64,000 nt of DNA from Hydractinia symbiolongicarpus (taxonomy: Eukaryota > Cnidaria > Hydrozoa > Anthoathecata > Hydractiniidae). The notes beneath the pieces were generated by a model. That model had not been told where the DNA came from. It saw nothing but the letters and a program-made list of their open reading frames with translations, and searched no databases. The position numbers and the translations under genes were made by a program. Shown piece after piece: positions 40,341 through 48,592 of the stretch. Position 1 is the stretch's first letter. Each line of letters starts with the position of its first letter. The stretch spans positions 27,815,501-27,879,500 of the forward strand of contig NC_079881.1 of NCBI RefSeq assembly GCF_029227915.1. The letters run 5' to 3'.

Positions 40341-43300
40341 GGCGATTAAACTTCTTTTATTCAGCGTCTCATCAAAAATGAAAACATTTTTGAAAACTAC
40401 AAGTCTCATGCGTTTTAGTGGTGAAAAAATAATTTAAAAAATCCTTCGGGAAATGAGTTTACTCCCTGGGTACTTTCTTTGTATACTTTTGACTATACCG
40501 GCCAAGCCGGGATTTACGGGAAATCGCGGGTTTTTGTTTGCCAGCGATTAAAGTTCTTTTATTCAGCGTCTCATCAAAAATGAAAACATTTTTGCAAACT
40601 ACAAGTCTCATGCGTTTTAGTGGTGAAAAAAAAAATTAAAAAATCGTTCGGGAAATGAGTTTACTACCTGGGTACTTTCTTTGTATACATTGGACTATAC
40701 GTGCCAAGCCCGGGATTTACGGGAAATCGCGGGTTTTCGTTTGCCGGCGATTAAACTTCTTTTATTCAGCGTCTCATCAAAAATGAAAACATTTTTGAAA
40801 ACTACAAGTCTCATGCGTTTTAGTGGTGAAAAAATAATTTAAAAAATCGTTCGGGAAATGAGTTTACTCCCTGGGTACTTTCTTTGTATACTTTTGACTA
40901 TACGGGCCAAGCTGGGATTTACGGGAAATCGCGGGTTTTCGTTTGCCGGCGATTAAAATTCTTTTATTCAGCGTCTCATCAAAAATGAAAACATTTTTAA
41001 AACCTACAAGTCTTTGCGTTTTAGTGGTGAAAAAATAATTTAAAAAATCGTTCAGGAAATGAGTTTACTCCCTGGGTACTTTCTTTGTATACTTTTGACT
41101 ATACGGGCCGAGTCCGGGATTTACGGGTAATCGCGGATTTTCGTTTGCCGGCGATTAAACTGCTTTTATTCAGCGTCTCATCAAAAATGAAAACATTTTT
41201 GAAAACTACAAGTCTCATGCGTTTTAGAGGTGAAAAAATAATTTAAAAAATCGTTCTGGAAATGAGTTTACTCCCTGGGTACTTTCTTTGTATACTTTTG
41301 ACTATACGGGCCAAGCCGGGATTTACGGGAAATCGCGGGTTTTCGTTTGTCGGCGATTAAACTTCTTTTATTCAGCGTCTCATCAAAAATACAAACATTT
41401 TTGAAAACTACAAGTCTCATGCGTTTTAGTGGTGACAAAATAATTTAAAAAATCGATCTGGAAATGAGTTTACTCCCTGGGTACTTTCTTTGTATACTTT
41501 TGACTATACGGGCCGAGTCCGGGATTTAGGGAAATCGCAGGTTTTCGTTTGTCGGCAATTAAACTGCTTTTATTCAGCGTCTCATCAAAAATGAAAATAT
41601 TTTTGAAAACTACAAGTCTCATGGGCTTTAGTGGTGAAAAAATAATTTAAAAAATCGTTCTGGAAATCGCTTTACTCACAGGGTACTTTCTTTGTATACA
41701 TTCGACTATACGTGCCAAGCCCGGGATTTACGGGAAATCGCGGGTTTTCGTTTGCCGGCGATTAAACTTCTTTTATTCAGCGTCTCATCAAAAATGAAAA
41801 CATTTTTTAAAACTACAAGTCTCATGCGTTTTAGTGGTGAAAATATAATTTAAAAAATCGTTCGGGAAATGAGTTTACTCCCTGGGTACTTTCTTTGTAT
41901 ACTTTTGACTATACGGGCCAAGCCCGGGATTTACGGGAAATCGCGGGTTTTCGTTTTCCGGCGATTAAACCTCTTTCATTAAGCGTCTCATTAAAAATGA
42001 AAACATTTTTGACAACTACAAGTCTCATGCGTTTTAGTGGTGAAAAAATAATCTAAAAAATCGTTCGGGAAATGCGTTTACTCCCTGGGTACTTTCTTTG
42101 TATACTTTTGACTATACGGGCCGAGTCCGGGATTTACGGGAAGTCGCGGATTTTCGTTTGCCGGCGATTAAACTGCTTTTATTCAGCGTCTCATCAAAAA
42201 TGAAAACATTTTTGAAAACTACAAGTCTCATGCGTTTTAGTGGTGAAAAAATATTTTAAAAAATCGTTCGGGAAATGAGTTTACTCCCTGGGTACTTTCT
42301 TTGTATACTTTTGACTATACGGGCCAAGCCGGGATTTACGGGAAATCGCGGGTTTTCGTTTGCCGGCGATTAAACTTCTTTTATTCAGCGTCTCATCAAA
42401 AATGAAAACATTTTTGAAAACTACAAGTCTCATGCGTTTTAGTGGTGAAAAAATAATTTAAAAAATCCTTCGGGAAATGAGTTTACTCCCTGGGTACTTT
42501 CTTTGTATACTTTTGACTATACCGGCCAAGCCGGGATTTACGGGAAATCGCGGGTTTTCGTTTGCCGGCGATTAAACTTCTTTTATTCAGCGTCTCATCA
42601 AAAATGAAAACATTTTTGAAAACTACAAGTCTCATGCGTTTTAGTGGTGAAAAAAAAATTTAAAAAATCCTTCGGGAAATGAGTTTACTCCCTGGGTACT
42701 TTCTTTGTATACTTTTGACTATACCGGCCAAGGCGGGATTTACGGGAAATCGCAGGTTTTCGTTTGCCGGCGATTAAACTTCTTTTATTCAGCGTCTCAT
42801 CAAAAATGAAAACATTTTTGACAACTACAAGTCTCATGCGTTTTAGTGGTGAAAAAATAATTTAAAAAATCGTTCGGGAAATGAGTTTACTCCCTGGGTA
42901 CTTTCTTTGTATACTTTTGACTATACGGGCCGAGTCCGGGATTTACGGGAAGTCGCGGATTTTCGTTTGCCGGCGATTAAACTGCTTTTATTCAGCGTCT
43001 CATCAAAAATGAAAACATTTTTGAAAACTACAAGTCTCATGCGTTTTAGTGGTGAAAAAATATTTTAAAAAATCGTTCGGGAAATGAGTTTACTCCCTGG
43101 GTACTTTCTTTGTATACTTTTGACTATACGGGCCAAGCCGGGATTTACGGGAAATCGCGGGTTTTCGTTTGCCGGCGATTAAACTTCTTTTATTCAGCGT
43201 CTCATCAAAAATGAAAACATTTTTGAAAACTACAAGTCTCATGCGTTTTAGTGGTGAAAAAATAATTTAAAAAATCCTTCGGGAAATGAGTTTACTCCCT

Positions 43301-44367
43301 GGGTACTTTCTTTGTATACTTTTGACTATACCGGCCAAGCCGGGATTTACGGGAAATCGCGGGTTTTCGTTTGCCGGCGATTAAACTTCTTTTATTCAGC
43401 GTCTCATCAAAAATGAAAACATTTTTGAAAACTACAAGTCTCATGCGTTTTAGTGGTGAAAAAAAAATTTAAAAAATCCTTCGGGAAATGAGTTTACTCC
43501 CTGGGTACTTTCTTTGTATACTTTTGACTATACCGGCCAAGGCGGGATTTACGGGAAATCGCGGGTTTTCGTTTGCCGGCGATTAAACTTCTTTTATTCA
43601 GCGTCTCATCAAAAATGAAAACATTTTTGACAACTACAAGTCTCATGCGTTTTAGTGGTGAAAAAATAATTTAAAAAATCGTTCGGGAAATGAGTTTACT
43701 CCCTGGGTACTTTCTTTGTATACTTTTGACTATACGGGCCGAGTCCGGGATTTACGGGAAATCGCGGATTTTCGTTTGCCGGCGATTAAACTGCTTTTAT
43801 TCAGCGTCTCATCAAAAATGAAAACATTTTTGAAAACTACAAGTCTCATGCGTTTTAGTGGTGAAAAAATAATTTAAAAAATCGTTCTGGAAATGAGTTT
43901 ACTCCCTGGGTACTTTCTTTGTATACTTTTGACTATACGGGCCGAGTCCGGGATTTAGGGAAATCGCAGGTTTTCGTTTGTCGGCGATTAAACTGCTTTT
44001 ATTCAGCGTCTCATCAAAAATGAAAATATTTTTGAAAACTACAAGTCTCATGGGCTTTAGTGGTGAAAAATAATTTAAAAAATCGTTCTGGAAATGGCTT
44101 TACTCACAGGGTACTTTCTTTGTATATATTTCGACTATACGTGCCAAGCCCGGGATATACTGGAAATCGCGGGTTTTCGTTTGCTGGCGATTAATTTCTT
44201 TTCTTTTCTTTTCAATTTATTTAAAGTCGATTATTCACATATTTACAATAGTTTCCAAAAAAAAAAGTAATTAAGAAAACTAATCTAAATCGACTAAATT
44301 TTTTTTATGTTTACAATTAAATAAAATCATTTTTTTTATATATATAAACAATAATAACAACAAAGTT

Positions 44368-47300
44368 CTATAAAGGGACCTTACATTCATCACAGTTACA
44401 TTTAGATCCGTCCCACATTTTAATCATGCTTTTAAAAACTTTAAGGTTGTCACATCGTTTCAAATGTGATGGTAGGTTATTCCAAATCTTTGGTCCCAGG
44501 GCTGATAAGCTATTAGTTCCAAAAGTCGCGGTCCTTTTCCTTGAGACTACCAAATTATTTGTATTTTGTTCTCTGACTGTCCTACCGTTATCATTTAAAC
44601 AAAATATATCTTTCATAAAAAGAGGGCTGCTGTTATTTATAGTTTTAGAGATTTCTATACACAATGACCGTAAGCGATTTACATTCATGTGACTCTTGCT
44701 GGAATTTTTAAGTAAACTTTCGTATGTACTTACCGTATCATTATACAGAAATCTTAATGCTCGTTTTTGTATCATTTCGACTTTAGATAAAGATTTAGAA
44801 GAAGAAAAATGCCATATAAGGGTACAATAATTGAAATTTGCGTAGATAAAACTTTGAACTAAAATATATTTTGCTTGAAAGGATAAGAAACTTTTAAATC
44901 GAAATAAGGCATTTAGTTGGGCTGATGCTTTGCGACACAAATCACTAACGTGTCTGTCAAAATTTAATTTATTGTCTATAGTCACACCTAGTAATTTCAC
45001 GTTATTTTCACTTTCAATAGTATTATTTCCTATATTAAATTTTAGACCTAAATTATCTGCCTTATTCTTTGTCAGAATTATCGAGTGAAACTTTTCAGGG
45101 TTTGCAATCATTTTATTCTCTTTTAACCAGGAGAGGGCAGTTTTAGCTTCGTTTTCTAAAGTATTTATCAAATTAGGAATAGAATTTGAGAAGTTGGATA
45201 TTGTGTTATCATCAGCGTAATTATGTAGCTTATATTTTTCTATAAAAAGAAACAAATCATTTATAAATATATTGAATATGATAGGTCCCAAAATAGAACC
45301 TTGTGGTACACCAGATAAGATAATTTGAAATAGACTATAGATCCCATTTATTCGAGTGGCTTGCTCTCTATCAGTAAGATAAGATAGAATGAATTGAAGA
45401 GACTTATTGTCAAATCCATAAGCAGCTAGTTTCGCAATTAGTAAGTCATGTGGTACACAGTCAAAAGCTTTTGAAAGATCCATCAAGATCGCACCCACCA
45501 CATAATTCTTATCAAGTTTACTCTTCCATTCCTCTATTAAGCGAATTAGTACTTGTTGGGTACTATAGCATTTCCTATAGGCGGAGAGAAAGGTCGACAA
45601 TTTTGATTCCATATAAGCGGTTATTTGTTCTTTCATAACCCTTTCGTAAAATTTAGAAAAAACATTTAAAACACTGACAGGCCTGTAGTTTGATATTTTA
45701 GTTTTATCTTTTCCTCCCTTATCCAATGGCGTTACAGCAGCTCGCTTAGCTTTGCTTGGAAATTTGTTTGAAACTATGCTACTATTTATAGCATCTGTTA
45801 GTGGCGTTACTAGGTGCCTTTTTGCTAATTTTGTCAGCTTTGATGGTATTGTATCTTCACCTGTTGATACTTTGGTGTTTAAATCATTAAACAGTTTAGA
45901 AATTGTATTTTCATCAACTTCTTGGAATGTGAAGTTCTCATTGTTGTTAGAATCATTGATTTCCTTTATTTTAATGATACTTGGATGATTTTCAAAACTA
46001 TCAACAATTTCTTCAATCATTTTTGACTTATCATTTACATTCTTATATTTTATAGGATTTGGTTTCATGCCACAAGAATTTTCTAAAATATTGATGTAGT
46101 ATTCGTTGAAAAGTTTGGTTAGCTGTTTTTTATCAGTAACTAAACTTTCATTTTGAATGATCGCTATATCTCCTTTGCTTATTCCACTTTTATTTGATAT
46201 CAAGGGTTTAACAGTTTCCCAAAACGTTTTTTTGGAAATAAAACCTGATTCTGTTACCCTTTTGAAATGGTTTTTGATAGCCTTTTTGCGTAAATTTACA
46301 CACTTGTTTCTCTGTTTCTTGTACGTGATTTTGTTTTCAGAAGTAGGATTTTTATTGTATTTATTTTTGAACCTAGACCTTGTATATATTGCCTTTTTTA
46401 ACTCTTTTGTCATAAATGGTGCCTCGTTTCCACGCAGAGTTTTTTGCTTCTGTGGGGCATGCTTTTCTATGATAGATGTGAAAACATTGATGAGGTTTTC
46501 ATAATTCAGTTCAGGATCTTTACTATTACAAATAAAATTTGCGTTCTCAACATCACGTAAAAAGTTGGCTTCATTAAAATTTTTGTAACTTCTGTAAATA
46601 ATTTTCTTGGATGCTAAGCGTGCTAAATGAGATTTTAAAAATGTTGTTACCATTTGATGATGATCACTTAATCCTGTTTCACATGTTAGTGTGTGTTGAA
46701 GACATCTGGGTCTATTTGTAAGAATGACATCTATAGCTGTTCCGTTAGGACTAGCAAAACAGGTTTTGTTTTTGACAAGATTTTCAAGACTAAAAATATC
46801 ACAGAAATTATTTAAGGTTTCGAAACCAGAATCGTTCGAGTTATGGCAATCGATATTTATATCACCCATAATTATTATGTTTTCGACTTTAGATAGAGCT
46901 TTATTTAAAGCTATCTCTAATTCCTCAAAAAAGTTGTTTAAGTTTGAATAATGAGGTGGTCTATAAATACTGATAACTGTCCATTTTTTATTTCTTATCG
47001 TTAATTCTGAGCAAATGATTTCATTATTTGTTATACCCAAATCATTAACTTGTCTACAGGCTATTCCTTTCTTAACATATTCAATTAACCCTCCTCCATT
47101 TTTGTTCCTATCTTTTCTAGTTCTAATTTCATAGTTATCAATATAGAACTGTTCGTTTGGAAAACTCTCATCTAGTTTGGTTTCAGCAAATACAAAATAA
47201 TCAGGTGAAAATTTTGTCAGAATTTCTCTTGCATCAATTATTTTGTTTCTGAGACTATTAATGTTTAAATAGCCTAAAAGAGGATTGGAAGGGTACTTAA

Positions 47301-47460
47301 TTCGTAATTTATGTATTTCATCTAAAGAACTTTGGTGAGAATTATGTGTCGGATTTTGATCATTTCTATATTGACTCCCAACACATTCATCAGGAATATC
47401 AGATTTATTATCATCGCAAACTAGTCCAAGCCTATTGAATACCCCTGCTGATCTAAAAAA
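44368..47460 (-). CDS. Retrotransposon ORF2: endonuclease and reverse transcriptase (inverted copy)
   Basis: Open reading frame of 1,030 codons with the same architecture as the plus-strand copy at 49990-53082. It has an AP-like endonuclease, a reverse transcriptase with YADD, and a C-terminal CxCxxC segment. It differs from the other copy at one residue that I can see, Ser in place of Asn within the TYESLLKNS segment (base 44717). The frame opens at the slippery heptamer (47454-47460) inside the ORF1 overlap and has no ATG near its start. The first alternative start, a TTG at 47040, would cut off the N-terminal part of the endonuclease. The frame is intact, but the ORF1 upstream of it is truncated, so the copy is probably not autonomous. 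Confidence 0.9.
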   Translation of the reverse strand, partial: FFRSAGVFNRLGLVCDDNKSDIPDECVGSQYRNDQNPTHNSHQSSLDEIHKLRIKYPSNPLLGYLNINSLRNKIIDAREILTKFSPDYFVFAETKLDESFPNEQFYIDNYEIRTRKDRNKNGGGLIEYVKKGIACRQVNDLGITNNEIICSELTIRNKKWTVISIYRPPHYSNLNNFFEELEIALNKALSKVENIIIMGDINIDCHNSNDSGFETLNNFCDIFSLENLVKNKTCFASPNGTAIDVILTNRPRCLQHTLTCETGLSDHHQMVTTFLKSHLARLASKKIIYRSYKNFNEANFLRDVENANFICNSKDPELNYENLINVFTSIIEKHAPQKQKTLRGNEAPFMTKELKKAIYTRSRFKNKYNKNPTSENKITYKKQRNKCVNLRKKAIKNHFKRVTESGFISKKTFWETVKPLISNKSGISKGDIAIIQNESLVTDKKQLTKLFNEYYINILENSCGMKPNPIKYKNVNDKSKMIEEIVDSFENHPSIIKIKEINDSNNNENFTFQEVDENTISKLFNDLNTKVSTGEDTIPSKLTKLAKRHLVTPLTDAINSSIVSNKFPSKAKRAAVTPLDKGGKDKTKISNYRPVSVLNVFSKFYERVMKEQITAYMESKLSTFLSAYRKCYSTQQVLIRLIEEWKSKLDKNYVVGAILMDLSKAFDCVPHDLLIAKLAAYGFDNKSLQFILSYLTDREQATRINGIYSLFQIILSGVPQGSILGPIIFNIFINDLFLFIEKYKLHNYADDNTISNFSNSIPNLINTLENEAKTALSWLKENKMIANPEKFHSIILTKNKADNLGLKFNIGNNTIESENNVKLLGVTIDNKLNFDRHVSDLCRKASAQLNALFRFKSFLSFQAKYILVQSFIYANFNYCTLIWHFSSSKSLSKVEMIQKRALRFLYNDTVSTYESLLKNSSKSHMNVNRLRSLCIEISKTINNSSPLFMKDIFCLNDNGRTVREQNTNNLVVSRKRTATFGTNSLSALGPKIWNNLPSHLKRCDNLKVFKSMIKMWDGSKCNCDECKVPL

Positions 47461-48355
47461 TTATTTATAAAAGCTATAAAATTTTGTGCTAACATTATCT
47501 TACCATTCTCTCGTAAATGTATGCCATCTTTCCATAGGTGTTCTTCTCCGATATTGTTGTGTCTGATGTAGCCATAACCGTGTAGATCATATCCTTCTCT
47601 TAATAGTTTGTTAATACTGTTTATTCTATTAGAGTCGACACGTCTGCTCGTAACCAAGGCAGAGATAAAAACTTTTTTTACTCCGTTACGCACACATTTT
47701 TTTCCGATGTCCAGGATCTGTTCGGCAATTTTGTTATCTGACGCTGCATTTAGATGACTTGATAAAAGATTGTTGATTCCTACATGGATAACGACAATAT
47801 CAGGTTTTTCTTGTTCCAGTGTTGGTTGTACGTAATAATTTAAGTTTTCGACACTTGCTCCTGGGAATATCTTAAATCTCACATTCCCATTTTTTATTTG
47901 CTCATTAAATTCTTTCACTCGAATACCTTTTGGTATACTATCGGTCATTATCCGTATCTTCTTAGAATGGTGTACATTTTGATGCTCAAGATTCGTAGCT
48001 AATTGATCTCTTTCGGGAAACGGATTGATAACAGGGTTGGGTCTTCGTCTGTGTGTTACATTATTTTTAAAGATATTTGACGAGCGAATATGGTTGTTAA
48101 CATCTACGTGGTGCGTATTTTGACTCTCCTTCGTAAAATTACAATCTTGATCACCCCAACTTTGTTGATTAGAATCGTCATTAACTTCAACTCTTAGGTC
48201 GTTAAATCTGTTATGATGTAATTCTTCATTTCTATTAACTTTATTTGTAGAAAACCTTGAGGGACCTTTGATTACGTTGTTCCATTGATTATGCTGTTTA
48301 ATCGGTTCCACATGTTTACACGTTTCAACTGAATGATCACGTTGATTACTGTTTA
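47421..48355 (-). pseudogene. Truncated ORF1 (SGNH hydrolase domain kept), fused to satellite leader
   Basis: This is the C-terminal 311 codons of ORF1, identical in predicted protein to the plus-strand copy. It includes the SGNH hydrolase motifs (TDS, PGAS, GINN, DGIH) but lacks the N-terminal region and nearly all of the coiled coil. Its 5' end is the fold-back junction. By chance the frame stays open into the adjacent satellite. An ATG at 48398 would add 14-15 satellite-derived residues (MSLLPGYFLCILLTI) in front of the ORF1 remnant. This is a chimeric ORF with no evidence of expression. Confidence 0.8.
47454..47460 (-). promoter_or_regulatory. Candidate -1 frameshift heptamer T_TTT_TTA (inverted copy)
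   Basis: The plus strand reads TAAAAAA, so the element's sense strand reads TTTTTTA, in the same phase as at 49990-49996. It lies at the start of the ORF1/ORF2 overlap of the truncated copy. Confidence 0.55.
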
Positions 48356-48505
48356 TAGTCAAAAGTATACAAAGAAAGTACCCAGGGAGTAAACTCATTT
48401 CCCGAACGATTTTTTAAATTATATTTTCACCACTAAAACGCATGAGACTTGTAGTTTTCAAAAATGTTTTCATTTTTGATGAGACGCTGAATAAAAGAAG
48501 TTTAA
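48356..48505 (-). repeat. Single partial satellite unit between the two elements (minus polarity)
   Basis: About 150 bp of satellite, from TATAGTCAAAAG to GAAGTTTAA, in the same polarity as the 53256-64000 array. It is the 5' flank of the longer element copy and the only satellite left on that side. At its left edge it joins the inverted element copy. It carries the TTATATTTTCACC variant and the AAGAAGTTTAA segment. This supports the longer copy having been inserted into minus-polarity satellite before the inverted duplication formed. Confidence 0.9.
48502..48505. repeat. Candidate target-site duplication TTAA, 5' side
   Basis: Satellite reads GAAGTTTAATCGCC when empty. Here GAAGTTTAA is followed by element sequence, and TTAATCGCC resumes at 53256. 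The shared TTAA could be a 4-bp target-site duplication. The 5' junction is ambiguous because AGTTTA is tandemly repeated across it (AGTTTAAGTTTAG). Confidence 0.45.
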
Positions 48506-48592
48506 GTTTAGTTCTAAGTGGATTTCTTAGCAAGCGGACGGAGCGGACGTGTTTTTAAAACTTAGTAAAACTTGTTGTTTAACTGTTGACAA
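48506..48592 (+). promoter_or_regulatory. Element 5' UTR, candidate internal promoter
   Basis: 87 bp precede the first ATG. An initiator-like TTAGTT lies at 48508-48513 and GGACG (DPE-like, RGWYV) at 48536-48540. GCGGACG occurs twice (48534-48540 and 48543-48549). LINEs such as Jockey and I use internal initiator plus downstream-element promoters. The spacing here (about +27 from the A) is one base short of the usual +28, so the call is tentative. Confidence 0.3.

Larger units (their letters stand above)
34853..44194 (+). repeat. Subtelomeric satellite array, contig 2 left arm (plus polarity)
   Basis: About 46 units of 202-203 bp of the same satellite family, in the same polarity as contig 1. 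The composition differs. The class B hallmark GTGCAGAAATAATTTG of contig 1 is absent here, and variants rare or absent in contig 1 are frequent: GGCCGAGTCCGGG, CCGGCCAAGCCGGG, AAACTGCTTTTATTC and TTTTTGACAACTAC. The last unit is broken after TTGCTGGCGATTAA by the 3' end of the minus-strand retrotransposon. No gene is seen. Confidence 0.96.
40052..48355 (+). repeat. Left arm of an 8.3-kb inverted repeat (palindrome)
   Basis: Each base pairs with the complement at position 97450 minus its coordinate. The register was checked at ORF ends (44368 with 53082, 47421 with 50029), at private satellite variants (43,970 with 53,480, 42,080 with 55,370, 40,121 with 57,329) and at the inner end. The arm holds about 4.1 kb of satellite and the truncated retrotransposon. 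The one base difference I found in the element is 44717 (C) against 52733 (A), which makes Ser against Asn in ORF2. The match ends outward at 40052, where the left arm has ATGCGTTTACTCC and the right arm encodes ATGAGTTTACTCC. Confidence 0.92.
44195..48355 (-). mobile_element. 5'-truncated CR1/L2-like non-LTR retrotransposon, minus strand
   Basis: This is the reverse complement of 49095-53255. It keeps the last 311 codons of ORF1, all of ORF2, the 173-bp 3' UTR and the AAAAG-rich tail, which here reads TTTCTTTTCTTTTC at 44195. It lacks the 5' 589 bp. It is unlikely to be an ordinary 5'-truncated insertion. The satellite on its 3' side is in plus polarity and the satellite on its 5' side is in minus polarity, whereas an insertion into one array would have the same polarity on both sides. 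It is better explained as the inverted duplicate of the other copy, joined to satellite at 48354-48355 with a 2-bp TA microhomology. Confidence 0.9.

Noticed and set aside
34853-44194. CENP-B-box-like TTCGTTTGCCGGCGA in each unit
   Set aside because: It keeps TTCG but lacks the required A and CGGG positions of the CENP-B box, and the array adjoins telomere repeats, so a centromeric role is not supported.
44426-46951. ORFs of 62-115 codons on the plus strand across the left element, and their mirror images at 50499-53024 on the minus strand
   Set aside because: All lie antisense to the well-supported ORF2 and occur in both copies only because the arms are duplicates.
44195-48355. Independent second insertion of the LINE with ordinary 5' truncation
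   Set aside because: Satellite variants beside both 3' ends are the same (ATATACTGG, TTGCTGGCGATTAA), the match continues for 4 kb into satellite, and polarity flips across this copy. One insertion followed by inverted duplication explains all of this.
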